Shown here: piece after piece, positions 1-13,399 of the stretch
Numbering within the stretch: the first letter of the stretch is position 1
How the letters are laid out: the number at the start of each line of letters is the position of its first letter
Assembly (NCBI RefSeq): GCF_030704535.1
Contig: NC_081823.1
Span: forward strand, 26,342,001 to 26,406,000
Direction of reading: 5' to 3'
Length of the DNA: 64,000 bases
From: Vitis vinifera
Lineage: Eukaryota; Streptophyta; Magnoliopsida; Vitales; Vitaceae
The notes under the pieces: model-generated
Database searches by the model: none
Told to the model about the DNA's origin: nothing
The model's input: the letters and a program-made list of their open reading frames with translations, nothing else
Translations under genes and position numbers: made by a program

Positions 1-3000
1 GATCTCCTGCGATCAGATTTTCTCCTGTTATTGATATCTGAGGTATTTGTAGAAGTGCTGGCATTGCCATCAGGTGGAAGCTCTCCTTGTGCTGGTTGAT
101 AAGGACCCACGAATCCAATACTTTCGGGAAGAGAAGATGGCACTAGTTTCTCCTTGTTCTTGGATGAAATTGCTGCACCAGATATTGACTTGTCTAACAC
201 CGATGTCCGCTTGGACTTCAATGTCCTTTGAGTTTGAACATTAGAAGTCTTGACTGTGGTTCTCAAAGTAGGCTGGATTTCAATGAAGTAAAGAAAGAGT
301 TCAAATAGCTGAAACTGGTTAAGCAAAATGAAATCTCTAGTTTTGAAATACTAGTAAGAGCTAAATGATATTGACTTTAAAAGGGACAATGAAGATCCTG
401 TTCTAAATTGAACTTGATGGTTATAGTTGATTATTATACCTTAGTCAAAGGCATAATCATAATGCACTGTAAAGAAACACTAAGGATGACGTTAATTCAC
501 CATTTAAAAGTCGTAATAATTCCAGTGGAAGTTTAAAAAGCAACAAATAGGAATTATATTTTTGTCCAATTTCAACATACAACATGGACCAATAAAAGAG
601 AATACCAAGAGTCTAACATAAGAAGCAGGTCATGTGATGCACAGATAAATTCCATGAAGCTATATGGTCCTAAGGCCACTGGAAAATTCACGAGCAGCTT
701 GGAAACTCAAGCTTACACTAAAGTAATTATCCTTGTTTCACACTAATCTTTAAAAAATCCAGCAATTAAGCTTAATGAAACAAGTTCCTTTACAGCTGAT
801 TGTCTGTGGAGTCTCAGTTCCATTTGATCCTTTAGGAGAATGAAGACTTTTGGTCTTTAGGGGTTTGAGCAGTTTGAAATATTTTGCGAAAAAAGAAAGA
901 ATGTATAAATATGAGCACATATTTCAGTTAGCAGTCTGAGGTAGAAAAACCAAACATAAAGAATTCAAATAAGAAATAACGTATCAACCCCCCAAATACC
1001 AATATAAGCCAATCAGAAGTCACTTCTGCATTTAACAATACAAATCAAGGACCAGTCAATCACATCTTTATTGCTTCATTTTCCAAAGAAAAAGTGACAA
1101 AAATAACCTTGTTTGTTAATTAAACTAAATAAGTTAAACCAACTATACAACTGAGCTGTTACAATGAGATGGAGTACAATAAGCTGAAAACAATGAATGT
1201 AAGCTGTATATGATATGCATACCCTGATAGGTCTTTTTGGTATGGCATGAGCATCAACATTAGTTTGACGCCTTGAAGCCCTGGAAATGTACATGAAAAT
1301 CTACTATCAATAAATAGAATCCTCAGCTTGGATCAATAAAAAATGCTGTAGTCCTAGTAAGAATTTTGCTTATAATTTAAGTAAATAACATATATGAAGG
1401 ATAAATTTCCAAATGGAAGTAGTGGAAAGGATTGAGGCAGATGTAAACTCCAAACCTTGATCTTAGAGGGCTTAAAAACCAAAATCTCTACCAAAATAAC
1501 CTCATGTCTCTTGTAAACTGAAACTCTTCTAAATTTGAACTCTAGACATCACTAACTAGTTATATCAACTATGAAGCTAACTGCATTCTCAAATTTGGTG
1601 CATATGTGTATGAGTAAATAATATAGAAGGGAAAAAGGAAGGTTCTAGGTATGTGTTAGTGCCAAAATATTTGGTAGCTCATAACCATGTTGGCCCTGTT
1701 TTCAGATCATCACATATAAAAATCTTATGTGACTCCTATACAAAAAGAAAACAGCATTTCTGAATGAGAAGTAATCTTAAGCAAGTCCTAAAAAAAGACA
1801 AAAAGGGATTTCCTCAATGAGAAATGTATTTTTCAGTTCTGAATATGAACTTGATTCCACATTTGGATGATCTTTTTTCTCTTTTGACATTTTTGCATCC
1901 ATAGTCTCTAAAGATCAATCTGAAGCAGAAAATGGATGAATCTATTTGAGAATATGGGTTATGTGATGTGAAGCCTGTGGAAATTTATATGATGGTTTAA
2001 GACAAAACCTTGCTTTTAGAGACCTAATAAGCAAATTTATTTTCTGCTGATTGCATGTGGTTTCCTTGCATAGATGAGGCTTGTTTGAAAGGATTACACT
2101 TCTAAAGGTGTCACCCATCTCTCTTATTATGTGTCATTCACTTTTTGTGGCTTGTCTCATGGCTAATACAAGTAAGGCTGAAAATAAGGCTCATTTTTTT
2201 TGGATTGTTACTTCTAACTTTACATGGACGGTTTTTTGACACACACAAGAAACAAAGTCCTCATTAAATACTATAAGCACTGGAAAAAAAAAAGATTTAA
2301 GAACATTTGGTCCATGAATCTAGAATTCATCAGAAATTTCAGGATTCACTAGCAGAAACAACAATGAAATTTTCCCCAAAACTTAATGAGCAACTTTGAT
2401 TCTTGGTGTTCCCCCTGAATGTTGAAATGTGCTCGACTCTTATTGCTTTGATCTCTAATATTAAAGTATTAGACATACAACTTACACCATATGCAAGCCA
2501 GTAAACCAAGATCCAAGTAAGTGTAAAAAATATCAAAGTCAGCTTTCATTTCACTGAAGTAATAAGAAGAATAATTAGAAATAAAATCGACCAGGGCTTT
2601 GGTTACATTTATAATTATGTGATCTTTTAAACAATTGTGGTTGTATAGTACTTACATCAATATGAAGCCATCACTTGCTCGATTTCTCAGAAGATTGGTT
2701 CTAGTGTTTCTAACTTGGGGTATCACTTTTTCACCTGCTTTAGTCTTAACTGAAGCCCACAAACAATTAGAAACATCACATTCATCAGTGCAGTTCTATG
2801 CACTGCGTTTTTGAAGAATTTCAAACCATAAAACATTGTATCTCACCCAAGAAACTGGATTTTCCTTTACCCTGCTCTGAAGTTTCAACATTTTCCTATA
2901 ACCAAACAAGAAGATGAATGTTTTTTTAAAAAAAATCACAAGATCCAATGGTCATAAGAACCTATATTTAAAGAAAAAAAAAAATGAAATTACACTATGT

Positions 3001-6000
3001 GATCAAAATAAACCTTCTTTTCTATATTCCATTGAAAAGAGAAAGAGGCATTGTAACTATAACAACCTTTAGATCACTTCTGTCCACCTTGTTAACCCTC
3101 CTTATAACTGGTAATGACTTCCTTCAAGAAAAAAAATAAAAATAAAATTGTCATGATTAGTTATTTGTTCTTAACAAATAAACTAGACTATATTCTACAA
3201 ACTCACAAACCTTGTCAATACATGAGAGAGCCTCGCAGTCCTGGCAACAAATTAGAAAAAGGAAAAAAAAAAAGGAAAGAAAAAACAATTCATTGATTAA
3301 CATTTTTGTAGGTATAAGAAGAACCACAAAGTAGGTTGTGTATTCAGTTAACAGCATTAAAAGATTCAGGTACTAAACTAAAATTCTGTAAATATGAGAA
3401 AAATAATGAAGAATACCTTTGAGCATTATTAACAGATTCACGGCCCTTATCCTTGGTCATTTGGTTATTAGAAGAGGCCTTCAAATTTTTTGCACTTGCT
3501 GTTCTTTGGAATAAGGAAACATATAATGCACCATTTAATCAGAAAAAAAAAATGAAAATAAAATTTCTGAAAAATAGCAAAGTACCTCTCTTTGAAGTAT
3601 TACAAACACCAGCGCCTTGACTTATATTTGTTCCCATTTTACCCTATTAAACAACAAGAAAATTGTCAGTACTTCATGGCTGCAGGCAAAGGATAAAAAA
3701 GGATGAGAACAGAGGATGCAAATATTTTGCCTTAATAACACCACTTTGGCATTCTGCTGAACACATAATAGGGTGCAAGCAATATCAGAGAGAGGGAAGA
3801 AGGGGGGAGGATGCTATGCTGTTGCATGCTCAAATTTATGTCCCTTGAAGTTGCCTTTGCTTAAGCTTTGAGAAATAAATGAATTACCAAAACCACCTTG
3901 GAATTTTTAGTTGCATCACTCTTTGTTGGTTAAGCTTCACCCTTTCCAATCGAGTAATTGTTGTCTTTTCCTTTAGCAGATTTCTGCCTCTTATACTTAT
4001 TGCAATGCATGTTTCTCACCCTACTAAACATCAATTCCTTTTTTCTTATAACAAAACTTCTATTTTAAAAAATGGCTAAAGATTGAAACCCTCCCTTGAG
4101 CATCTGAATATCACTTACCCTCACTGAGATTTTGATGTCAGTAAGAGTAACTTATTTACCTGAGTTACCTTCCAATGAAAGTAACTTTAAGAGGTTGTAT
4201 AACCATTTTAACCCTAATTTAAATGTTAAAATAAGGGTTAAAATGATATTTTAATTCATTATTTCTTATAATTATGTGAAAATAATAAATTATGTTGGCA
4301 ATTCAGTTGCCTGAGTTAGGTACTAAGTGGCTACAATGGAAATGATTCGAATCTTTTGTCCCTTGCTAGTCAGTAACTAACAAAGAAAGATGAAAGTAGT
4401 TCGAAAAATACAAAGTGAACTTAGTATTTGGTTTCACATACCATGGAAGGTTTCCTTGATGAGGCACAAACAGTGATAGTGCCTTGACCCAGTGTAACCC
4501 TAGAAACATATAGAACAGGTGGAGTACAACACACGAATTAGCAAACATGGGATAAACAAGATGCAGATCAACAGAAAAAGAAGATACAAAAGAAATATGT
4601 AGGCAGCACAAACTATATCCTGAAACCTGTGCCAACAACAAAAAACATCTAAGTGCTGAAGCGCTGAACCCTAGAGCCATAGTATTAACAAAAAGCTCGC
4701 CAAATATTAATGAGTTCCCCTTCCAGAACCCCATTTGACAAAAAGGAAATGATCAAGTACTGAAGCTATTGAAGCACATACAAACACAGTCTATAAAAAA
4801 TTTTGGCTTAGATTTTTCAAAATTTTCTTCTGGCATCACTTTCCAATTTCATATCAAGTCATTTCTCATGTTTTAAGGAGAACATGGAAATGGGAGCATA
4901 TCACTTGATTCATTTCTACAAGCAGAACAGTGCACAAAGATAATGCTGGTGATGATGCTAATAACTATCAAGTGTGCATGCTAATGTCAAGTCAAATTTC
5001 TCTCACTTTTACACTCATGCACCAAAAGAGCATGTGATTTTAGAATTACAGGCTCAAGAACAAAATGTAGTCCCAAATATCAGAATTTCCCTAATTATTT
5101 CAAATGACAGCACATGACAACTTACATTAGCCAGCCTTCAATTGAAAGTTCTAAAGAAAATAATACCCTCTCCTCAAACTAAAAATTCAACAAGATCACA
5201 TCTAAAAAAATGTGTCTAAATCAAAAAATTATTCAGTATTACTCACACTGATTTGGACCCGTCACGCATGCTAGTAGTGGAACAGTTTCCCTGAACATTG
5301 CTGACATCAGCCAAAGCTTTTCTTCGAACAACTGTTTTTACTAAGATGTCAGAAAATGGAAGAGAGGAAAGGTTTCTCAAAACATACAACAGTAGTTTGT
5401 GTTACAAATTTAGTCTAGTTGGGCCTTACAGGAACTATTCCGCTTGTCTTTGTCCTTCTCAAAACTCTTGAGATTCCCCTTTATATCAAAAGGAAAATAA
5501 AATGAATAAAGACTTCTAAATCATCATACTGCAAACCTTACCAAACAACTGCCAAAATCAACATATACTAAAGAAGAGTAGCAATTGAAATAACCTTTGA
5601 ATCACTTGAATTGCTCTGAACAGTCCCTTTGTTGAACTGCACAGATTTCCTCCTGCAGATAAAAAAGATAACAGTTAAAAGAACACAAGTTAACAAAAAG
5701 ACTCTTCTCTTCCAAGCAAAATAGCCATAATAGGGATACCTAAGGGAGACTTTTGTTCTCTTGGGTACCAGAAAATGTAAAACCTAAGATTCAAGAATTC
5801 TAACCTCCATTCTTCACCTACACTATCTTAGAACCCAATCAAAAAGGCTCTGAAAATTGTCAGTCATAAATGGTTGCTATTTGGGAATTAGAGCCCAAGA
5901 ATAGCAGAATCTCCACTGGACTGAGCTTTACAAAACCAGTTAGATAAATTAAGGTGGGATATTTTTCCATTTTTTTCCAATTTTCAGTGAACAAAAACAT

Positions 6001-6534
6001 AAAACATGAGACTCAAATTTTCATTTTCCTTTTCCTTTTCATTTCCTCTGTTTTGTCTGAAATCTATGCATTTCTAATTCAATATTTGGTTATATCACAC
6101 ACCTGGTTGGGATTAGGGTCTCTCTCATGGTTCTACTAAAAGAATTGAAAACACAACATTGAATTCTGAGACATCCATCAACAAAAAAAGCAAATGATAA
6201 ACATCAAACCATACTTACGTGCTACTAGTACCAACAGAATCACGGGAACCTACATTAACCCTCTCATTCTCAGAATAAACCTTGAAACTTAAGCCAACTG
6301 TTTCAGAAACAGAGCATCCAATTAATACATAAGAATATAAAATTTTCTCATTAGAAAAACAATGTAAAATGTACCACTCTTGCGATTTTTTTTATCTCCT
6401 GCAACTCGACTTGGAGCTGCATTCAATTTTCCCTACATTTATGGAGAAGAAAAGTTTGATCATGATTCAAAACAGAGGAAAAGAAAAGGTATTATATAAG
6501 AATAAGAGCTGATATGTACCTTGACAGCCACCAT
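1..6534 (-). CDS. CYCB3-1: B3-type mitotic cyclin (CYCB3;1-like), N-terminal 332 codons, partial
   Basis: Thirteen coding exons (minus strand, 5' to 3'): 6534-6520, 6432-6375, 6297-6219, 5652-5595, 5478-5430, 5340-5249, 3643-3586, 3498-3417, 3240-3207, 2895-2847, 2749-2656, 1280-1223 and 272-1. Every border is GT..AG and the phases chain without a break over 998 nt, which is strong internal support. The start is ATG at 6534 (MVAVKGKLN). A cyclin destruction box RKALADVSN (RxxLxxxxN) is at 5323-5297; the region is otherwise basic and low-complexity, as is normal ahead of a cyclin box. The last exon carries RRKSDRRRS, which I recall as lying just before the cyclin box in plant CYCB3;1. The cyclin box itself is outside the window. 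Mitotic B cyclins activate CDKs and are degraded through APC/C recognition of the D-box. The family call rests on remembered N-terminal motifs; another D-box cell-cycle protein is possible. The 1.6-kb intron at 3644-5248 holds no recognisable gene. Confidence 0.7.
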
Positions 6535-6714
6535 TTTGTTTTATGCTTTTTCTTTCTCAGAATCTTCTGATGATCCAATACCCTGTAAAGCAGAAGCAAC
6601 ATCCAAAGTTCGGGTAGTCAATTCTTTTTTCCCTGTCTTTTCTGGGCGACCAAACAGAAATTAGGGTTCCGGGGAAATTGTGACAAAAAATTCCTCCTCT
6701 TAACTAAACAGTTT

Positions 6715-6721
6715 CCGTTAG
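6715..6721 (-). promoter_or_regulatory. MSA-like element upstream of the cyclin gene
   Basis: On the minus strand the sequence reads CTAACGG, about 180 bp upstream of the cyclin start codon. AACGG is the core of the M-phase-specific activator element that MYB3R factors bind in plant G2/M promoters. The flanks only partly match the full consensus. A second AACGG core lies on the plus strand near 6928. Role inferred from position and gene class. Confidence 0.45.
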
Positions 6722-7137
6722 TGACCTACTGGGTTAACGATCCTAGTTTCGGAACAGTTTCCATTTGTGATCTGTTTGGTTGCTGAGAAATCAAAGGAAG
6801 GGAAAAGAAAAGAAAAAAAAAAAAGTACGAATCTTGGAAACACCCATTTGAAAGGCGGGAATGTACTTACAAGTTTGTGATTTCCTGGAAACTTAAGGAC
6901 AAGAAAATCTGGATTTTCTCGGCAACCAAACGGAAAAAAAAGAAAAGTTCAAATGATGATACCTTCGACTGTTTTGAATTTGCAACGTCTCTGGGAGAAG
7001 AGAGAGAATATGAAGTCCAAAAGAGCGCTTCTTTTGCTTGTTTTGAAATCCATGTCTTTTTACATTTATACCCTCTTTAAGATTCCAATTCTCCAAATTG
7101 CCAAAATGTCATATTTATATTTATTTTGTTTTATTTT

Positions 7138-7715
7138 GGGACAATTGTGTTTTGGACCTGGGCTCAAAAATTAAGCTTTGGTCCATATAAGTTGCATAAT
7201 TGATGAAGATGATATAAAATATGAAAAGACTAATATACCCTTCAAAACTATTTTCTACCACTTTGATAAATTTTTTTTATCTTATTTTTTTTAATAATTA
7301 TTCTGAAAATTTATTATTTTTAAAAAATTAAATTTTTAAAAAATATATATATATGAAAAACATATCATTTAAAAAAAATTTTGACATATTTTTAGTTATT
7401 TTTTATATACACAATTTAAAAAATATATATTTTCCAATATGTTTGATTTTTAAATAATAATAATAATAATAATAATTTATTTTTATTTTTTTAGAAAATG
7501 GTATATTTTTTTCCAAATAACTAAATTATATTAAATATTATTGAGGTTTACAAAATAAATAAAATTTAAATTAATAATTTTTTTTCGGTAAAAGTCATTT
7601 TTGAAAAGATAAAAAATTAATATCTTTTTTCTCAATTTTAACACTTTTTCTTAATCTTTGGCTTAAATAGTGAACTTATATGGACCAATCAATTGGTCCA
7701 AAACTCAATTGTCCC
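7138..7715. mobile_element. MITE with terminal inverted repeats (about 578 bp)
   Basis: The left end begins GGGACAATTGTGTTTTGGACC and the right end is its near-perfect inverse (GGTCCAAAACTCAATTGTCCC ending at 7715). A second inverted block, TGGTCCATATAAGTT against AACTTATATGGACCA, lies just inside. The interior is extremely AT-rich with no reading frame. Flanks are T-rich, so the target duplication is not clear. Non-autonomous DNA transposon; superfamily not assigned. Confidence 0.7.
7453..7476. repeat. (AAT)n microsatellite inside the MITE
   Basis: An uninterrupted run of about eight AAT units within the AT-rich MITE interior. Confidence 0.85.
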
Positions 7716-7904
7716 TTTCATTTTATTCTAAATTTGTTAGAGTAAGATAAAAGAGGGGAAAAAAAACCATTTGACTGCTCCTTTTACTTTTTCAACCTTT
7801 TTTTAGAATGTAAATACTAATTTCTTAGGTGACTAGTCTAATCGATTTTTAACCAACTGAAAGACTTAAACCAAGTTAATCGGATTTTATTAAATTAAAA
7901 CTCG

Positions 7905-9212
7905 CTTTAGGGCACCAGAAGTGGGTACTGGGAGATGAGCTTTACCCACGTAAAGCTGCGATGTTGTAGCATGCATATATGTGAGGTATTGGAGGGCATG
8001 GTTTGCAATTAGTCTTGCATGAAGGCTAGCTGTAATGGATTAAGATGCATTTCTTCAAGAAGATCAGAGATAACATGCATCGCCAATAGACATAATGTCA
8101 CCTAACATGTAATAGTAAAACAATTATGCCACATTTATTGTGATCAAGAAGCTCTAAGCTATCCAGAGAAGAATGTGGAGGAAACCAGGAGCTAGAAATA
8201 CGTCCCCCAATGAGCTGTGGCTACTTGACCATCGTATATCCATGAGATTTGCAGATGAAAGGGCAACACAAATAAAATCAAATCAAAACAAAGTGTAATC
8301 CAGGATTACATCACTACGTTTATACCCAAATGTGGGCAACAGAAAAGGCAAGCAGCCTCCATGCTATGTCTGACAAGTACTTAACCAAAAATCGCTAAAA
8401 TAGTAATTTTACAAGTAATTGATCGCACTAGAAAACAGTATCCATTGCATTTCCGCCTTTCTCTCCTCTTTTCGTTTCAGCTGAGCTGGATATATGATGC
8501 TTGGCTGCCCCGTTACATCAAAAGAACTTTTATATTGTAATACTGAAAATTTGAAGTTCTGCTCAAGTCTCTTCAAATAAGGATCAATATCATTCTTTAA
8601 ACTAACTGAACAAATCAAGACCTCGATTAGGGTCAAACAACATCAATCTAGGAGCGCATAAGCCAAGTGATTCCCTTGAGATTTGGGATTTTTTTTTTTT
8701 TTTTGGTTCTTTCTGTTTCGCTTTTTAAAACAAATGAATTCAATTGATTTACTAGTTGCCTTCAAAATAAGAATTCAAAATGCAATCACATCCGCCAATA
8801 CACAACCCCTCACATGGAAAACCTTTTCACAAGACCAAACACCATGATCTTCAATTAGCCACTTAAAAACCCAATAATCAAATATACTGAACAACAAAAG
8901 CTTCTTGTCCCACAACAAAGCAATAGATCAATCTTTGACCTACTTTTCTCGTGTCACACCTTTGCAATCAGTTCTTAATTCCTTCAACAACATAGATTTA
9001 TTACTAGTAATTATTATTTTAGTGTAGCCTCTACCAAGGTTCTCCCCATTTAGTTGAAAATATGGACGCCTAACCCTCAAATATAGAAATATTCTATCCT
9101 ATGATGTCATTTTTAGTTAGGCATGATACCCTTGCACATTATATTCAATAAGATATGTTATATTATACTTATACAGGTTTGAAAAATAAATAAAAAAATG
9201 AAAAGGAAAATT
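7905..9212. repeat. Dispersed repeat, copy A
   Basis: Begins CTTTAGGGCACCAGAAGTGGG and continues to the A-rich stretch near 9200. The same sequence recurs, with small differences, at 10448-11380 (B) and 11381-12700 (C), and more diverged at about 14817-15625 (D). No frame reads through consistently; the best short frames (minus strand, 8409-8636 and 11896-12093) merely share ancestry. Probably a non-autonomous transposon or a duplicated non-coding segment. The unit is interrupted at 9213 by the IRE1-like relic. Confidence 0.7.
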
Positions 9213-10416
9213 TGTTTTCTCAGACTTTATGAGAAGCATTCTAGCGAAGAAATGGGTACAATTCCGAACCAGAGATTTTGATGATTTCCTTAGCTTGTTG
9301 AAGGGGTCCTATTCTTCTAGGTGATAAAAATTTGTTTTAACTTGTTTATTTTATGTTTTAATTTATTAATTTTATATTCTCTCTTTTTAACTTAAATTTG
9401 CTATTGTATGCAGACGAAGGATGCTCAGCTTACCTCTACACCCCATATTTTTGAGGCCTTTTGGAAAACTTTTTTATCGGTTGGTTGTCCATGATATTCT
9501 CAATTTTAAGGGTACGATTGGTGAAATTGCCTTGGCAAAGATGTATAAGTGGACTCATCAGCGGGACTGGACTTGATATGTGCCTGATGAAGGTCGATTT
9601 TTTGATATATTGCATAGATTGCAAATGTATCAGACAATGTACAGACATTTATAAGATACGGTCAAAATGTAGTCACCCATGCTAATCAGGTTGGTATAAA
9701 TTTTTAAATCTCAAGTTTTATATTATGTTCTTAGTTGTAATTAACTTAGTTAAATGCTTTTATTTTTATTTTTTATGGTATAGGGCGCTACTAAAAGCAG
9801 GAAGTTGGCCTTATCCCATGCTAATTAGGTTGGTATAAATTTTTAAATCTCAAGATTTATATTATGGCGCTTGTAAAAGGAGGAAGTTGGCCTCATAGAC
9901 CAAGCCGAATACATGGATTGAGGACACTATGGAGGAGGTTGTTGCTCACCTCGACAAGATATGGTCGGGGTTTCTCAATTCCATTCATAGGATTTATAGC
10001 AAGCATGACATTACCATTCCAGTTGATGACTAGTAAGTTTCGTTTTATTATTATTTATTTAAAAATTTTATTCTAATTTGATACTTATTAATATTACTAG
10101 TTTTTTTTAGGGTGGATGGAGTAGTCCACTTATTACTGTTTTTTTGTACATAGGAATCTTAATGCAATTTCAGTACTTTTTACTAGTTCAAATGAAAATT
10201 TAGCATTTTGTTCCATATATTCATTTATGAGAATGTAGAGTTTTCTCATTGTAAACATAGGGAAACTGTTGGTAGTGTTGGTCTTTTAAGTAAATATTTT
10301 TTCAGAAGAATAATTTGGACCGGTGATAATGAAATCCAAAACATCTGCCTTGTACACTGCTTCAATTGGCACTGCACCAAGAGCCACCTGACTATTTTGT
10401 GAGGCCGCATGAGAGG
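9213..10416 (+). pseudogene. IRE1-like (KEN domain) relic, copy 1, 5'-truncated
   Basis: Parallels 24467-25560 almost base for base, including intron positions. The first remnant exon (to about 9320, TTCTAG then GTGAT) encodes a kinase C-lobe-like end with RDFDDFLSLLKGSY. The second starts after TGCAG at about 9412 and reads LPLHPIFL, resembling the HPFFW opening of the IRE1/RNase L KEN domain, then KLFYRLVVHDIL. A TGA at 9574-9576 breaks the frame where copy 2 has CAA. The RNase signature is degraded: copy 2 has RNVVAH, here it reads QNVVTH. A further exon-like part lies at about 9864-10030. The upstream kinase portion is absent. Non-functional. Family assignment is by motif recognition. Confidence 0.55.
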
Positions 10417-10447
10417 AAGGTGCAACATGATGTAATGCATCGTTTTG

Positions 10448-11380
10448 CTTTAGGGCACCAGAAGTGGGTATTGGGAGATGAGTTTTACCCACGTAAAGCT
10501 GAGATGTTATAGTATGCATATATGTGGGGTATTGGAGTGCACTTATATAGGTGAGCATGGTTTGCAATTAATCTTGCGTGAAGGCTGTAATGGATTAAGA
10601 TGCATTTCTTCCCGGACAAAATAAAAAATAACAAATATAAAAAAAGCCTTCAGAAGTGCGTGATGCGCTTGTATTTGAATCAAGAAGATCAGAGATAACA
10701 TGCATCGCCAATAGACATAATGTCATCTAACATGCAATAATAAAACAATTATGCCACATTTATTGTGATCAAGAAGCTCTAAGCTATTTAGAGAAGAATG
10801 TGGAGGAAACTAGGCGCTAGAAATACGTCCCCCTCATTTACCAACGACTAGGAATTCCTTATTGAGCAAAAGGCAAACAAATAACTATAATCCTCTCATG
10901 TTAATAATACAACCTTTTAGGAGGAAAGAACCCTAATATACTTTTTCCATTTACTAAAAATTTACTCATTTAAACAAAAAATGAGATGTTTACTTTTGCC
11001 ACATTTGATCTCCTATGGCAGGAATGTCCAGTTGGATCATTAAATCCATGAGATGTTCCAAGGAGTTGTGACTACTTGACCATCGTATATCCATGAGATT
11101 TGAAGATGAAAGGGCAACACAAATAAAATCAGATCAAAACAAAGTGTAATCCATGATTACATCACTACGTTTATACCCAAATGTGGGCAACAGAAAAGGC
11201 AAGCAGCCTCAATGCCCATCAGTTGCTTTAGGCATAAATGTCTGACAAGCACTTAACCAAAAATTGATAAAATAGTAATGCAACATTTACTACCATCTTT
11301 GAAGTAATTTTACAAGTACTTGATTGCACCAAAAAACAGTATCCATTGCATTTCCGCCTTTCTCTCCTATTTTCGTTTCA
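10448..11380. repeat. Dispersed repeat, copy B
   Basis: Starts at the same CTTTAGGGCACCAGAAG boundary as copy A, immediately after the IRE1-like relic. It contains internal segments (for example 10597-10680 and 10830-11040) that are absent from copy A. It ends abruptly at TTTTCGTTTCA, where copy C begins at a point equivalent to 8119 in copy A. Confidence 0.7.
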
Positions 11381-12700
11381 CAATTATGCCACATTTGTTG
11401 TGATCAAGAAGCTCTAAGCTATCCAGAGAAGAATGTGGAGGAAACCAGGCACTAGAAATATGTCCCCCTCATTTACCAACGACTGGGAATTCCTTATTGA
11501 GCAAAAGGCAAACAAATAACTATAAGCCTCTCATGTTAATAATACAACCTTTTTAGGAGGAAAGAACCCTAATGTACTTTTTCCATTTACTACAAATTTA
11601 CTCATTTGAATGTCCAGTTGGATCATTAAATCCATGAGATGTTCCAAGGAGCTGTGGCTACTTGACCATTGTATATCCATGAGATTTGTAGATGAAAGGG
11701 CAACACAAATAAAATCAGATCAAAATAAAGTGTAATCCATGATTACATCACTACGTTTATACCCAAATGTGGGCAACAGAAAAGGCAAGCAACCTCCATG
11801 CCCATCAATTGCTTTAGGCATATATGTCTAACAAGTACTTAACCAAAAATCGCTAAAATAGTAATGCAACATTTAGTACCATTTTTGAAGTAATTTTACA
11901 AGTACTTGATTGCACCAGAAAACAGTATCCATAGCATTTCTGCCTTTCTCTCCTCTTTTCGTTTCAGTTGAGATGGATATATGATGCTTGGCTGCCCTGT
12001 TACATCAAAAGAACTTTTATATTGTAATACTGAAAATTTGAAGTTCTGTTTAAGTCTCTTCAAATAAAAGATCCCAATAAGTATCAATATCATTCTTTAA
12101 ACTAAAAGAGCAAATCAAGACCTCGATTAGGGTCAAACAACATCAATCTAGGAGCATAAGCCAAGTGATTCCCTTGAGATTTGGGATGTTTTTTTTTGGT
12201 TCTTTTGTTTCACTTTTTAAAACAAATGAATTCAACTAATTTACTAGTTGCCTTCAAAATAAGAATTCAAAATGCAATCACATCTGCTAATGCACAACCC
12301 CTCACATGGAAAACCTTTTCACAAGACCAAACACCATGATCTTCAATTAGCCACTTAAAAACCCAATAATCAATTATACTGAACAACAAAAGCTTCTTGT
12401 CCCGCAACAAAGCAATAGATCAATCTTTGACCTACTTTTCTCGTGTCACACCTTTGCAATCAGTTCTTAATTCCTTCAACAACATAGATTTATTACTAGT
12501 AATTATTATTTTAGTGTAGCATCTACCAAGGTTCTCCCCATTTGGTTGAAGATGTGGACTCCTAACCCTCAAATATAGAAATATTCTATCCTATGATGTC
12601 ATTTTTAGTTAGGCATGATACCCTTGCATATTATATTCAATAAGATATGTTATATTATACTTATACAGGTTTGAAAAATAAATAAAAAAATGATAAAGGA
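11381..12700. repeat. Dispersed repeat, copy C
   Basis: Tandem to copy B; starts CAATTATGCCACATTT and runs parallel to 8119-9205 of copy A through the A-rich end. Copies A and C keep the same order of blocks over more than a kilobase, so they arose by segmental duplication rather than by independent short insertions. Confidence 0.7.
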
Positions 12701-13390
12701 AAATTTATTACTTGTGAATGTTCGATACTTGTTTAAAATATAAATAACATATTGCATTCCAATATTCACTATTAAAAAAAGTATGAAATCTCACATTTTA
12801 GTATTATTTACAAATTGTTCTATAATTTATAATTTAATAGGTAATTTTTATTTATTAATAATATTCATGATTAAAATATTTAAAATCTATTAATAAAAAA
12901 TATTATACCATGTTGTTAAATATAAAATACAAGTTGCGTGTATTAAATAGTTATTATTTTACAATATATTTTTCATATTTCTTTTTAAACTACATTTATA
13001 AAAAAAAAATATTTCTTTTTAAACTACAAATTTATTTACTTATTTTTTTATTTTTTTATTCATTATTATTATTTTACAAAATGAGTAATATAGAAAATTG
13101 AAGAAAATGGATAAGAAAATTAAATTTATGATTAACAAGATATGTATATATCATATCTCAAGTTAGGATTATCATATCTTTGTGTATATGATATATAAAA
13201 AAGATGTGGAATAATATATCCTACCACTTATTGTCCTATGTTTGGTTAAGGATGAGATATAATAAGTAATGGGATAACTTATCATATCTCCTCATCAACG
13301 AAACATGAGATAAAATATATTACCCCATCTCTTATTGTATCCCATACTATATATAACTGCCCAAACATAACCTACATGAATGTCTCCTCC
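12701..13390. other. AT-rich intergenic stretch with a MITE-like segment
   Basis: No gene seen. The block around 13100-13200 (GATAAGAAAATTAAATTTATG followed by repeated ATATCATATC motifs) recurs in shortened form near 15400-15510, and a related piece lies near 53130-53180, indicating a small AT-rich mobile repeat. Confidence 0.4.
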
Positions 13391-13399
13391 AATAGACAT

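Noticed and set aside
4366-4734. 122-codon minus-strand open frame in a cyclin intron
   Set aside because: Hydrophobic, low-complexity, no family resemblance; the exon phases of the cyclin chain correctly without it.
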